A stretch of 64,000 nucleotides of DNA from Agrococcus sp. ProA11 (GTDB lineage Bacteria > Actinomycetota > Actinomycetes > Actinomycetales > Microbacteriaceae). The stretch lies in contig NZ_CP156989.1 in assembly GCF_039880525.1 (NCBI RefSeq), positions 744,001 to 808,000 of the forward strand. The letters run 5' to 3'. Below the pieces are notes generated by a model. It made no database searches, was not told the DNA's origin, and saw only the letters and a program-made list of their open reading frames with translations. The translations under genes were made by a program, and so were the position numbers. Below are positions 16,664-29,325 of this stretch, piece by piece; the first letter of the stretch is position 1; every line of letters starts with the position of its first letter.

Positions 16664-17745
16664 TGGCCGGCCGCATCAGCAGTCTGCGCACGCACCGCGC
16701 GACGGTGCCGCTGCGGCGACCGTTCACGACCGCAGTGCGCTCGACCGAGATGCTCGACGTGCTGCTCGTGGCCGTGGCCGATGAGGACGGCCGCCGAGGC
16801 TGGGGCGAGGTGGCGATGAGCTGGCGCGTCACGGGGGAGGGCACGACGGGCGCGGCGGCGGCGCTCGAGGGTCCGCTGCGCGAGGCCGTGCTGGGGCTGC
16901 CCATCGATGCGCCGCAGGTGTGGGCGCGCGCGATCCAGGGCGCGCTCGCCCGCAACAGCGCAGCCCGCGCCGCGCTCGACGCGGCCCTCTGGGATCTGCA
17001 TGCGCAGCGGCTCGGGCTCCCGCTGCGCGAGGTGCTCGCGAACGATTCGGCGACGAGCGTGCGCACCGACATGACGATCGCGATCGGTCCGCTGGAGGAT
17101 GCCCTGGCCGACGCGGCCGCGCACGTCGACCGAGGGTTCCGCACGTTGAAGGTCAAGGTCGGCACGGATCCGGCGCACGACGACAGGCTCGTGCGGGCGC
17201 TCCGCAGCGGGCCCGCGTCGGAATCGGCACTGCGCGTCGACGCGAATCAGGGATGGAGCGCGGACGACGCCATCCGGATACTGCGCGGCTGGGAGGACGA
17301 CGGTCTGGGAATCGAGCTGGTTGAGCAACCGACGCGCGCCGACGACGTCGACGCCCTCGTCAGGGTGCGCGAGGCGGTCACGACGCCCGTGCTCGCGGAC
17401 GAGTCGATGTGGGGCCAGCGCGACCTGCGAGAGCTGATCCGACGCGGCGCGGCAGATCTGGTCAACATCAAGCTGGCCAAGTGCGGCGGCGTCACAGCCG
17501 CACGCGAGCTGGCCGCTCTCGCGGCCGAGGGCGGCGTGGGCGTGATCATCGGCTGCATGCTCGAGTCGGTCGTGGGCGTGAGCGCGGCGGCGCACGTCGC
17601 GGCAACGCTGCCGCCCGCGGTGCACGACCTGGACGCCGCGCAGTGGCTGCGCCGCTCACCGGTCGAAGGGGGCGCACGCAGCGACGCGGATGCGCTCCTG
17701 CTCTCTGACGATCCTGGGCTGGGCATCCTCGGGGAGGCCGCATGA
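16663..17745 (+). CDS. L-Ala-D/L-Glu (dipeptide) epimerase
   Basis: A 360-residue enolase-superfamily enzyme of the muconate-lactonising group. The capping domain fills residues 1-120; in the barrel, the KxK base is TLKVKVGTD, the three metal ligands lie in RVDANQGW (Asp), LVEQPT (Glu) and VLADESMWG (Asp), and NIKLAKCGG supplies the second base lysine. Near the C-terminus CMLESVVGVSAAAHVA is typical of dipeptide epimerases. It would convert L-Ala-D-Glu from murein peptides into L-Ala-L-Glu, which ordinary peptidases can split. E. coli YcjG and B. subtilis YkfB do this. The operon context supports that substrate. Confidence 0.88.
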   Translation: MAGRISSLRTHRATVPLRRPFTTAVRSTEMLDVLLVAVADEDGRRGWGEVAMSWRVTGEGTTGAAAALEGPLREAVLGLPIDAPQVWARAIQGALARNSAARAALDAALWDLHAQRLGLPLREVLANDSATSVRTDMTIAIGPLEDALADAAAHVDRGFRTLKVKVGTDPAHDDRLVRALRSGPASESALRVDANQGWSADDAIRILRGWEDDGLGIELVEQPTRADDVDALVRVREAVTTPVLADESMWGQRDLRELIRRGAADLVNIKLAKCGGVTAARELAALAAEGGVGVIIGCMLESVVGVSAAAHVAATLPPAVHDLDAAQWLRRSPVEGGARSDADALLLSDDPGLGILGEAA

Positions 17746-18877
17746 GCGGCACCCAGCTGCAGGCTGCGGCGGACGCGGTGGTGCGGCGGCGCGCCGACGG
17801 TCAGGCGCCGGCCGCGGCAGTGCTCGCCATCGCCGAGGGCGACGACGTGCATGCCGCTTCCGCAGGCGTCGCCGACCTGGAGCTCGGTGAGCACGCCAGC
17901 CTCGGTCACGCGCAGGATCTCGCCTCGGTGAGCAAGGTGCTCACGACGCTCGCCGTGCAGGCGCTCGCAAGCCGAGGAGAACTCGCGATGGAGTCCACGC
18001 TCGGCGAGATGCTCGGCGCGCGGGCCGGAGAGCACCGGGACGCGACCGTCGACGACCTGCTGCGCCACCGCGGGGGCATGCGCCCCTGGTGGCCGCTCTA
18101 CCTCGATCCGACAGCGGTGGAGGACCCGGTCGCCGCCGGACTCGCGCTTGCCCCGGCCGGGCAGCCGGGGGCCGCCCGGCGCTACTCCGACCTCGGCATG
18201 CAGGCGCTCGGGGCAGTCGTCCAGGCGGTCGCGGGCGCGCCGTTCGCGGATGCCGTCGGCGAGCTGGTGCTCGCTCCGCTCGCCATCACCTCGGTGACGC
18301 CTGGCGCGCCCCGCGATGCAGCACCGACGCTGACCGGACCCGATGGTGACGCGATCGAGCAGTCCATGGTGCGCACGGGCCGGCCTTATCCGGTCGACGT
18401 CGACGACACCGGCTTCGGCTGGCGCTCCTCGCCCGTGCGCCGCTCGATTGCGGACGGCAACGCCTTCCACGCCTTCCGCGGCGCTGCCGGGCACGCCGGC
18501 TGGTTCGGGGATGTCGACGGGCTGCTCCGCCTTGCCGGCGCGCTCGCCGTCCCTGCGATGCTCGGCATCTCACCTCGGCACGCGCAAGGGCTCCGCATCG
18601 CGCTCGACCCGGGACAGGGGCAGGGCGTCCGCCACTATCGCGTGCGCTGGCGCGGGCGCGATCGACTGCTCATCGGCCATCCAGGCTTCACCGGTGCCTT
18701 CGTCGGCGCCGCCGCGGCCAGCGGACCGGATCCAGCGCTGCGCATTGCGCTGCTGTGCAATCGGCTCCACGGCCAGCCCGCCCCGACCATCGACCACCTC
18801 GTGGACGTGGAGCGCCTCTGGCGATCCGCGCTCGCTGAGGCAGACACCATCCTGCATCCCACCACCGGAGGACGACC

Positions 18878-18881
<4 letters not shown>
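17742..18881 (+). CDS. SxxK serine hydrolase (beta-lactamase/PBP4b-like)
   Basis: A 379-residue class C beta-lactamase/penicillin-binding-protein-fold hydrolase. The nucleophile motif is SVSK (in DLASVSKVLTTLA, residues about 63-66), the second motif YSD in ARRYSDLGMQ, and the third is HPG in LIGHPGFTGAFVG. No signal peptide or membrane helix is visible, so it appears to act in the cytoplasm. Genes of this kind sit beside murQ elsewhere (yfeW in E. coli, ybbE in B. subtilis), but their role in salvage is unclear. A D,D- or L,D-carboxypeptidase or a stem-peptide amidase acting on imported fragments would fill steps that lack an enzyme in this operon. It overlaps both neighbours by four bases. 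Confidence 0.85.
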
Positions 18882-20496
<1,615 letters not shown>

Positions 20497-20500
<4 letters not shown>

Positions 20501-21261
20501 TGGGCGGCTCGTCGGTGCTGCACCTGGCCGAGGATCGTGCCAGCGCCGGGCGTCTCGTCGCCGACCGCGTGGCGGCCGCGCTGCACGCGCGGAAGGACGC
20601 CGTGCTCGGTGTCGCAACCGGCTCCACGCCGGAGCCCGTCTGGGCGGCGCTGGCCGAGCGAGCGCTCGATCTCGCACGCGTGCGCGCCTTCGCGCTCGAC
20701 GAGTACTTCGACATCGCCGAGGATCATCCGGAGCGATACCGCGCCGTGGTGGAGCGAGAGATCGTCCGCCCGCTTGGGCTCGATCCGGCACTGGTGCGCA
20801 CTCCCGGTGACGATGGTCGGGACGCGGGCGCCCCTGAGCGCTTCGAACATGCGCTCGCGGCGGCCGGCGGTATCGACATGCAGGTGCTGGGGATCGGCAG
20901 CAACGGCCACATCGCCTTCAACGAGCCAGGCTCCGCGTTCGACTCGCGCACGAGGATCGCGCGGCTCACGGAGGAGACGCGCCGCGACAACGCACGCTTC
21001 TTCTCGTCGCTCGACGACGTGCCGCGCCGCTGCATCACCCAGGGGATCGGCACGATCCTGGAGGCGCGGAGCATCGTGCTGCTCGCCTTCGGGCCGCACA
21101 AGGCGCCTGCGATCGCCGCGGCGCTGGAGGGCCCGGTCACGACGGCGATGCCGGCGTCAGCGCTGCAGCTGCACCCTCGCGTCACCGTGGTCGTCGATCG
21201 GGCCGCGGCGGCGGGATTGCGTCATCCCGAGCGCCTGCGCAGCGCAGGCGAGCTCGTCTAG
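20497..21261 (+). CDS. nagB: Glucosamine-6-phosphate deaminase
   Basis: A 254-residue NagB/SugarP-isomerase enzyme converting glucosamine-6-P to fructose-6-P and ammonia. GVATGSTPEPVWAAL is the phosphate loop, FALDEYF holds the catalytic Asp, and LGIGSNGHIAFNEPGS is the hallmark NagB sequence with the general-base His. It overlaps the ABC ATPase gene by four bases. It is the exit of the salvage route to glycolysis, but the preceding deacetylation step (NagA) has no gene in the window, so that enzyme must be supplied from elsewhere. Confidence 0.94.
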
Positions 21262-21273
21262 ACAGCCCGCACG

Positions 21274-21290
21274 CCGGCTCGTCGAGCCGG
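21274..21290 (+). promoter_or_regulatory. Short hairpin between nagB and the D-lactate dehydrogenase-like gene
   Basis: CCGGCTCG, one base, then CGAGCCGG: a stem of six to seven pairs within the 58-base gap. No U-run follows, so partial attenuation or mRNA processing is more likely than full termination. Confidence 0.4.
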
Positions 21291-21319
21291 GAAGATCACA
21301 GAGCACGACGAGGAGCATC

Positions 21320-24131
<2,812 letters not shown>

Positions 24132-24154
<23 letters not shown>

Positions 24155-25337
24155 GCAGGAGGCGCAGCAGCGGCGCCTTCGCATGGGCGCGCTCTTCCTC
24201 GTATTCGGGTCGCTGGGTGCGTCCGCTGCTGCCATCCCGGCCACCTTGCCGGCCGCCATCGCCGACGCGCCGGAGGCAGCGGCCATCGTGGGAGCGGCGG
24301 TGCCAGCGCTCTTCGCTGGCGTGCTGGTGGGCGTCGTCCTCAGCGCATGGTGGGCGCGACCTCCGGTGCACATCGCGATCGCCGGGAGCGCGCTTCAGTC
24401 GGGCGCGTTCCTCGGCCTCCTGATCGCTGCGGGCCCTCACGCGATGATCGCTCTGGCCGCACTGGTCGGGGTGGGGTTCGGCCTCGTCGAGGCTTCGGCG
24501 ACCGGGCTGGTGCGCGACCTCGATCGCGCGTCGACCGCCCGACGGCTGACGGCACTGACCGGCACCGTCGCTATCGTCGCCGCCGCGTTGCCGCTCTCGG
24601 TCTCGATCCTCGCCCCGTCGGCGATCGCCAATGTGACCTACGTGATGGTCGCGGTGCTCCAGTGCTTGGCGGCGGTCGCGCTGGCGATCACAGCCCGCGA
24701 CCATGGGTCGACTCGACCCGAGCTGCACGTGGGGGCGGTGCGCGGTGCCGGAGGCGCCGAGCGGGCGCCGATCCGCTTGGCCGCGGCAGGCCTGGCGCTC
24801 GCGCTCGCGGTGGGCGCGGAGTCGGTGCTCGCGGGCAATTCGGCGATCGTTCCGTTCGTGCTGCTGGATCTCGATCCTTCGCATGCGGCCGTCGGCACCA
24901 CCGTGTTCTGGATCCTGCTCGCGAGCGGCAGGTTCGCCGCGTCGAGCGCAATGCACGCGGGCGCGACGGCCCGATTGTGTCTGGCGGTCGCGGGCGGGAC
25001 TGCCGCCATCGCGCTGCTGGTCGCCGCTGCGACGGTCTCCGTCGCGCCCGCGGCAGGCACCGGCGCCGCGGCACTCGCGGTGGTCGCGATCGGGCCGATG
25101 TATTCGCTGCTCATCGGTATGGCGCTGGAGGGAGCACGAGCGCGCTGGGCCGCCAGCGCGCTCATCGCCGCGGGCTCGACAGGCGGTGCGGCGCTGCCGT
25201 TCGCGCTGCTGCTTGCCGGGCTCGGAGCCGCCGATGCAGCGATGTGGATCGTGCTCGCTGCCGCGATCATCGGGACCGCGTGCATCAGCGCGATCGCGAG
25301 CATCGTCGCGAGGCGCCCGCATCATCAGGCCACCTGA
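24132..25337 (+). CDS. MFS-type transporter
   Basis: A 401-residue membrane protein with about 12 hydrophobic segments and few charged residues inside them. It starts inside the 3' end of the preceding gene: the ATG at 24132 overlaps it by 23 bases; a GTG at 24147 or an ATG at 24183 after GGAGG-like sequence are alternatives. The loop WWARPPVH after helix 2 and an Arg-rich loop between helices 6 and 7 fit the major facilitator fold. It closes the cell-wall salvage operon. Its substrate is unknown; a sugar, a small acid such as lactate, or a peptide breakdown product are all possible. Confidence 0.75.
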
Positions 25338-25356
25338 GTCCCATCAGCCGCGGCTC

Positions 25357-25382
25357 GCCGCGAGAGCGGCTGCTCTCGCGGC
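25357..25382. terminator. Bidirectional terminator between the MFS and thioredoxin genes
   Basis: GCCGCGAGAG and CTCTCGCGGC form a perfect 10-base stem with a six-base loop, midway between two convergent stops. There is no U-run, as is common for actinobacterial terminators. Confidence 0.6.
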
Positions 25383-25422
25383 GACCCGCACTGACGCGCC
25401 ACCCTGGCGGTAGAGACGATGC

Positions 25423-25872
25423 TCAGGCGCGGTCTGCGTGCACCTGCTCGTCGCTCGCCTGGTCGGCGTGCACCTGCTCGTCGCTCGCCTCGCCCGCGTT
25501 CGTCTGCTCGGCCGAGGCCTGCTCGGCGATCTTGGCGTGCACCTCGTCCATGTCGAGGTCGCGCACCGCGGTGATCAGCTGCTCCAGCTGCGCGCCGGGC
25601 AGCGCGCCTGCCTGCGAGAAGACCAGCACGCCGTCGCGGAACGCCATGAGCGTCGGGATCGAGGTGATCTGGAAGCCGGCGGCAAGCTCCTGCTCGGCCT
25701 CGGTGTCGACCTTGCCGAACACGATGTCGCTGTGCTGCTCCGACGCCTGCTCGAAGATGGGGCCGAACTGACGGCACGGGCCGCACCATGCGGCCCAGAA
25801 GTCCAGCAGCACGATGCCGCCGTCGTTGATCGTCTGCTCGAGGGTGTCCTTGGTGATGTCGGTCGTAGCCAT
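25423..25872 (-). CDS. Thioredoxin with repetitive acidic C-terminal tail
   Basis: A 149-residue protein. Residues 1-108 are a complete thioredoxin: the redox site is WCGPC (residues 29-33, in FWAAWCGPCRQFGP), with the cis-proline in SIPTLMAF. Residues 109-149 form a tail rich in E, Q, A and D, not part of the fold, ending in two copies of ASDEQVHAD with a period of ten residues. The domain itself is a disulphide reductase. The gene is preceded by a GTATACCCC-type dyad characteristic of CsoR/CstR regulators, which points to copper or reactive sulphur as the signal. The tail has no known function and may have grown by slippage. Confidence 0.92.
   Translation of the reverse strand: MATTDITKDTLEQTINDGGIVLLDFWAAWCGPCRQFGPIFEQASEQHSDIVFGKVDTEAEQELAAGFQITSIPTLMAFRDGVLVFSQAGALPGAQLEQLITAVRDLDMDEVHAKIAEQASAEQTNAGEASDEQVHADQASDEQVHADRA
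25436..25490. repeat. 25-base direct repeat, 30-base period, inside the thioredoxin gene
   Basis: Two exact copies of a 25-base unit occupy 25436-25460 and 25466-25490. They encode the doubled ASDEQVHAD in the tail. Because the period is a multiple of three, gain or loss of a unit keeps the frame. Confidence 0.9.
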
Positions 25873-25895
25873 CAGATCATTCTACACGGCGAAAG

Positions 25896-25918
25896 CGTAT
25901 ACCCCAAGGGGGTATACG
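25896..25918. promoter_or_regulatory. CsoR/CstR-family operator upstream of thioredoxin
   Basis: CGTATACCCC, AA, then GGGGGTATACG makes a near-perfect 23-base dyad 23 bases before the thioredoxin ATG. The ATACCCC/GGGGTAT arms are the established recognition pattern of CsoR-type (DUF156) copper or persulphide repressors. No such repressor gene is in the window. The DUF1304 gene starts 43 bases to the right on the other strand, so it might share the control. Confidence 0.7.
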
Positions 25919-25947
25919 AAGTCTCTCTCGGAACGGTCATCGGCGCC

Positions 25948-25953
25948 TACACT
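25948..25953 (+). promoter_or_regulatory. -10 element of a leaderless DUF1304 transcript
   Basis: TACACT ends seven bases before the ATG at 25961, and no ribosome site is present, the usual arrangement for leaderless transcription in Actinobacteria. Confidence 0.5.
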
Positions 25954-25960
25954 GAGCGGC

Positions 25961-26359
25961 ATGGACATCGCCGTGATCGCCAGCATCGCCGCTGCGCTGG
26001 CCGCCGCTGTGCACGGCTACATCTTCGTGCTGGAGACGCTGCGGTGGGAGGCTCCTGGCACTCGGCGGATCTTCGGCACGAGCGCCGAGCAGGCGGCACA
26101 GTCGAAGCAGCTCGCCGGCAACCAGGGCGTCTACAACCTGCTGCTCGGCGTCGCGGCCATCGCCGGCGTGCTGGCGGTGCTCGCCGGGGCGCGGCTCACC
26201 GGCATCGCCGTAGTGCTCACCGCGACGGGCATCATGCTCGCCGCCGCGCTGTACCTCGTCGTCTCCGACCGGACGAAAGTGCGGCCGGCGCTCGTGCAGG
26301 GCTTCTTCCCCGCCATCGCTGTCGTCACCGGGCTCATCGCGCTCGGGCAGGTCGTCTGA
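25961..26359 (+). CDS. DUF1304 family membrane protein
   Basis: A 132-residue protein with four hydrophobic segments: residues 3-22, 52-70, 76-95 and 108-130. The segment HGYIFVLETLRWEAPGTRRIF after the first helix and KQLAGNQGVYNLLLG before the second are the recognisable DUF1304 features. Function is unknown. It overlaps the following DoxX-like gene by three bases (TGATG), so the two small membrane proteins are made together. Confidence 0.88.
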   Translation: MDIAVIASIAAALAAAVHGYIFVLETLRWEAPGTRRIFGTSAEQAAQSKQLAGNQGVYNLLLGVAAIAGVLAVLAGARLTGIAVVLTATGIMLAAALYLVVSDRTKVRPALVQGFFPAIAVVTGLIALGQVV

Positions 26360-26763
26360 TGGGTCGGGGCGCGCGCCGGGCTGCCCGCCTTGCCCTCGGC
26401 GGGGCGCTGATCTTCGCTGGCATCAGCCACCTGACGTTCGCGCGCAAGGACTTCCGTGCGCAGGTGCCCCACACCGCCGTCGAGCTCGGCCCGCTCGACG
26501 AGGATCAGGTGGTGCTCGCCTCGGGTGTGGTCGAGGTCGCGCTGGGCAGTGCGATCGCCTTTGCGCCCCGCGGCATCCGTCCGCTCGTGGGGTCGGCTGC
26601 AGCCGCCTTCTTCGCCGCGGTCTTCCCGGGCAACATCGCGCAGTGGCTGAACCACCGCGACGCGTTCGGCCTCGACACCGACGAGCGTCGCTTCGGCCGG
26701 CTCTTCTTCCAGCCGGTGCTGATCGCCTGGGCGCTCTGGTCGACGCGCGCGCCCCGCGACTGA
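26359..26763 (+). CDS. DoxX-like small membrane protein
   Basis: A 134-residue protein with about four hydrophobic segments. ALIFAGISHLTFARKDF near the start and ASGVVEVALGSAIAF, then FPGNIAQWLNHRDAFGLDTD, match DoxX-like proteins of the type that follow DUF1304. Some DoxX proteins take part in thiol or sulphur redox at the membrane, which would fit the thioredoxin next door, but this is only suggestive. It is convergent with the YihY gene. Confidence 0.8.
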   Translation: MGRGARRAARLALGGALIFAGISHLTFARKDFRAQVPHTAVELGPLDEDQVVLASGVVEVALGSAIAFAPRGIRPLVGSAAAAFFAAVFPGNIAQWLNHRDAFGLDTDERRFGRLFFQPVLIAWALWSTRAPRD

Positions 26764-26870
26764 CCGGAGCCGCCCGCCAGCCGAGTCGCCCGCCGACCGA
26801 GCTGCCGTTGCGCTCGCTGCCGCCCGGCCGCCGCACGGCCCTCCGCCGACCGGTGCAGTCCTGCCTGAGC

Positions 26871-26890
26871 GGTGCTGCTATGCCAGCACC
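26871..26890. terminator. Possible terminator between doxX-like and yihY-like genes
   Basis: GGTGCTG, six bases, CAGCACC: a seven-base stem in the 198-base gap between two convergent genes. The rest of the gap is GC-rich sequence without a convincing reading frame. Confidence 0.4.
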
Positions 26891-26961
26891 AGTCGCGCGG
26901 AAATGCCCCAGTCGGTCGGTGCGAGCGCCGAGGCGGGTCGGCGGAGCGGCGGACGTTGCGG

Positions 26962-28317
26962 TCAGCGGCGTCTGCCGAGGGGGATGATTCCGAAGAGCTT
27001 CCGCTTTGTGCCAGCGGCACCACGTCGCGATCGTCGTGATTCGCGCGAGCTCTGCGCGGTGCCGGAGCCCTCGCGCACATCGCGACCGTCGCCGCCGGAG
27101 CGATCATCGCCGCCGTCGCGGTCGGCGCCGTCACTTCCGCGGTCGCTGTCGTTGCCGCTCTTGCCGCCGCTCTCGCTGTCGCCCTTGTCGTCGTCGCCGA
27201 ACCCATCGTGGCCGGCCGCGGCGGCGAGATGCCGCGCGCGCAGCGCCCGACCGTCGGCCTCGAGGTCGTCGCGCGCTGCGGCCATCTTCTCGACCTTCTT
27301 CGTATCCCGCGGCGGCAGCTGGATCATGGTTTCGGCCGCGATGCCCGCCTGCAGCTGCCGCGCGCGTTCGACCTCGGCATCGACCTCCGCGCCGAGCAGC
27401 AGCACGATGTTGAAGATCCACAGCACGAACAGCAGGGCCATGACGCCACCGATCGCGCCGTAGGCACTGTAGCCCGAGGACAACGCGAAGTAGACGGAAA
27501 GTGCAACGGATGCGATCGCGATGCCGAGGATCGCGACGATCGAGCCGATGCTCACCCAGGTGAACTTCGGCTGCTGCAGGTTGGGAGCGAGGTAGTAGAG
27601 CAGCGCGATCATCAGCACGACGAGCGCGAGGATCACCGGCCACTTGACCCAGGCCCAGATCGGCAGGAACGTCTGCGTCATGAACGCGAGCAGATCGCCA
27701 AGCCCGAGCGGCTCCGCAATCGGCCCGAGCACGCCCGTGACGAGAGCCTCGTTGAGCGCGATCGACACGAGGATGAGCACGACGCCGGTGAGCAGCGCCA
27801 CGGTGATGAGGAGCATCGTGGCGGTCTGCTTGAGGAATCCGCGCCCTTCCTCGATGCCGTAGACGATGTTCATGCACCGAGAGAAGGCCTTCACATACGC
27901 GGATGCCGACCAGACTGCGGCCACGATGCCGATGATGAGGGCAATGACGCCGCCGGTCGCGGACTCGGACATCGTCTCGACGAGGTTCGTCACGATCGGT
28001 CGGGCGTCTTCCGGCACTGCCTGTCGCACGACGTCGTCGACGAGCGTCGTCACGGTCTGCGCATTGTTCGCGAGCACGAGCGTGATGATCGAGAACACCG
28101 CGAGCAGGCCCGGCGCGAGCGAGAGGACCATGTAGTACGTCAGCGTCGCCGCCAGGTCGGTGGCGTGGTCGCTGCCGAATTCCTTCAGCGCCCGCTTGAA
28201 CGCGTACTTCCAGCTCGATCCCGCGAGCTTGGGCGGATCATCCGGCTTCGCGTCATGATCAGGCCCCGGCGCATCCGCGGCGTCGAGGGTGGCGTCAATG
28301 GGGTCTCTGCTCGACAC
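26962..28317 (-). CDS. YihY/BrkB family membrane protein
   Basis: A 451-residue protein beginning at a GTG (28317) six bases after AGAGGA; longer frames upstream run into the repeat region and are rejected. After a 45-residue acidic N-tail comes the family entry WKYAFKRALKEFGSDHATDLAATLTYYMVLSL, described here in two parts, and six transmembrane helices, with AVWSASAYVKAFSRCMN and SSGYSAYGAIGGVMALLFVLW as typical YihY stretches. The C-terminal 100 residues are a charged, disordered G/D/S-rich tail ending in a basic patch. The family was once called RNase BN, which is not its function; the true role is unknown. Confidence 0.88.
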   Translation of the reverse strand: MSSRDPIDATLDAADAPGPDHDAKPDDPPKLAGSSWKYAFKRALKEFGSDHATDLAATLTYYMVLSLAPGLLAVFSIITLVLANNAQTVTTLVDDVVRQAVPEDARPIVTNLVETMSESATGGVIALIIGIVAAVWSASAYVKAFSRCMNIVYGIEEGRGFLKQTATMLLITVALLTGVVLILVSIALNEALVTGVLGPIAEPLGLGDLLAFMTQTFLPIWAWVKWPVILALVVLMIALLYYLAPNLQQPKFTWVSIGSIVAILGIAIASVALSVYFALSSGYSAYGAIGGVMALLFVLWIFNIVLLLGAEVDAEVERARQLQAGIAAETMIQLPPRDTKKVEKMAAARDDLEADGRALRARHLAAAAGHDGFGDDDKGDSESGGKSGNDSDRGSDGADRDGGDDRSGGDGRDVREGSGTAQSSRESRRSRRGAAGTKRKLFGIIPLGRRR

Positions 28318-28406
28318 GACGTGTCCTCTCGCCCGGGAACGGATGCGGCAGCACTGTACCCCGGCGCGATCCGTGCCGCCTGCACGTGAGCGACCGGGGC
28401 GGCAGC

Positions 28407-28501
28407 GCCCGAGCGGTGCGGGCAGGACAGCACCGCTCGGGCACGCCAGCACCGCTCGGGCACGCCAGCACCGCTCGGGCAGAAGAGCACCGCTCGCGCA
28501 G
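28407..28501. repeat. 19-base tandem repeats forming alternative hairpins
   Basis: One left arm GCCCGAGCGGTGC (28407-28419) is followed by three exact copies of its complement GCACCGCTCGGGC at 28430, 28449 and 28468, and a fourth, altered copy at 28487, with a 19-base period. The left arm can pair with any of the three (13 base pairs). The array lies between hpaI and the yihY-like gene on the minus strand and may act as a terminator or as an mRNA end-protecting structure. Confidence 0.85.
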
Positions 28502-28527
28502 CGCGCGGCGCGCTGGCGAGCGCGCGC

Positions 28528-29325
28528 CTAGTAGGAGTCGGTCTCGGTGCGCGTGCGCTTCAGCCGCGCCACCGCCGCCTCGGAGCCGCGCGCCATGAGC
28601 GTCACATCCGCCGCGACGAACACGAAGGAGGCGCCGCGCGCGATGCAGCGGTCGGCGTCGGCCGGCGCGAAGGTGTTCACGCCCACCGGCTTGCCGGCCG
28701 CGACCACCGCGTCGATCACCGCGTCGACCGCGTCGACCACCGCGGGCTCCGAGGCCTGTCCGGGGTAGCCCATCGAGCCAGCCAGGTCGGCGGGCCCGAT
28801 GAAGACGGCATCCACGCCATCGACGGCGGCGATCGCTGCGGCGTTCGCCGCCGCATCCGCCGTCTCGATCTGCACGGTCACCGACACGTGCTGGTCGGCG
28901 TCCTGCACATAGCCAGGGATGCGGCCCCAGCGCGACGAGCGCGCCAGCGCCGAGCCGATGCCCCGCACGCCCTCGCGCTCACCGGCGGCGCCGGGGTAGC
29001 GCGCGGCGCGCACGGCGGCCCGTGCGTCGTCGGCGCTCGAGACCATCGGCACGAGCACGTTCTGCGCGCCCAGGTCGAGCACCTGCTTGATGAGCACCGG
29101 GTCGTTCCACGGCACCCGCACGATGGTCGTGACCGGATAGCCGGCGGCGGCCTGCAGGATCGGCAGCATCTCCGAGATCGAGATGGGGCCGTGCTCGCCG
29201 TCGACGAGCAGCAGGTCGGCGCCGGAGCCGGCCATGATCTCGGCCGCCACGGCGCTGCCGGATGCGTTCCAGAGGCCGACGAGCGGAGCGTCAGCGCCCG
29301 CCAGGGCGTCGCGGAAGGTGCTCAA
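28528..29325 (-). CDS. hpaI: 4-hydroxy-2-oxoheptanedioate aldolase
   Basis: A 265-residue HpcH/HpaI class II aldolase, splitting 4-hydroxy-2-oxoheptanedioate into pyruvate and succinate semialdehyde, the last step of homoprotocatechuate degradation. Motifs: LLLVDGEHGPIS near the start, VRVPWND (catalytic arginine), QNVLVPMVSSADDARAAV, QIETADA (metal Glu) and FIGPADLAGSMG (metal Asp). The likely start is a TTG at 29325 whose last two bases begin the hpaH stop codon (TTGA). It is the last gene of the hpa operon and is followed by a hairpin-forming repeat. Confidence 0.93.
   Translation of the reverse strand: MSTFRDALAGADAPLVGLWNASGSAVAAEIMAGSGADLLLVDGEHGPISISEMLPILQAAAGYPVTTIVRVPWNDPVLIKQVLDLGAQNVLVPMVSSADDARAAVRAARYPGAAGEREGVRGIGSALARSSRWGRIPGYVQDADQHVSVTVQIETADAAANAAAIAAVDGVDAVFIGPADLAGSMGYPGQASEPAVVDAVDAVIDAVVAAGKPVGVNTFAPADADRCIARGASFVFVAADVTLMARGSEAAVARLKRTRTETDSY

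Noticed and set aside
20537-21319. Fusion of a Ser/Arg-rich domain to the D-lactate dehydrogenase-like protein
   Set aside because: The upstream part of that open frame is the shadow of nagB in another frame; the ATG at 21320 has a ribosome site and begins the family sequence.
26962-28317. YihY family protein as ribonuclease BN
   Set aside because: That older assignment is known to be wrong; the protein is a multi-helix membrane protein without nuclease motifs.
28407-28501. Short regularly spaced repeats as a CRISPR array
   Set aside because: Units are 19 bases and contiguous, with no spacers, and no cas gene is near. They form hairpin arms instead.
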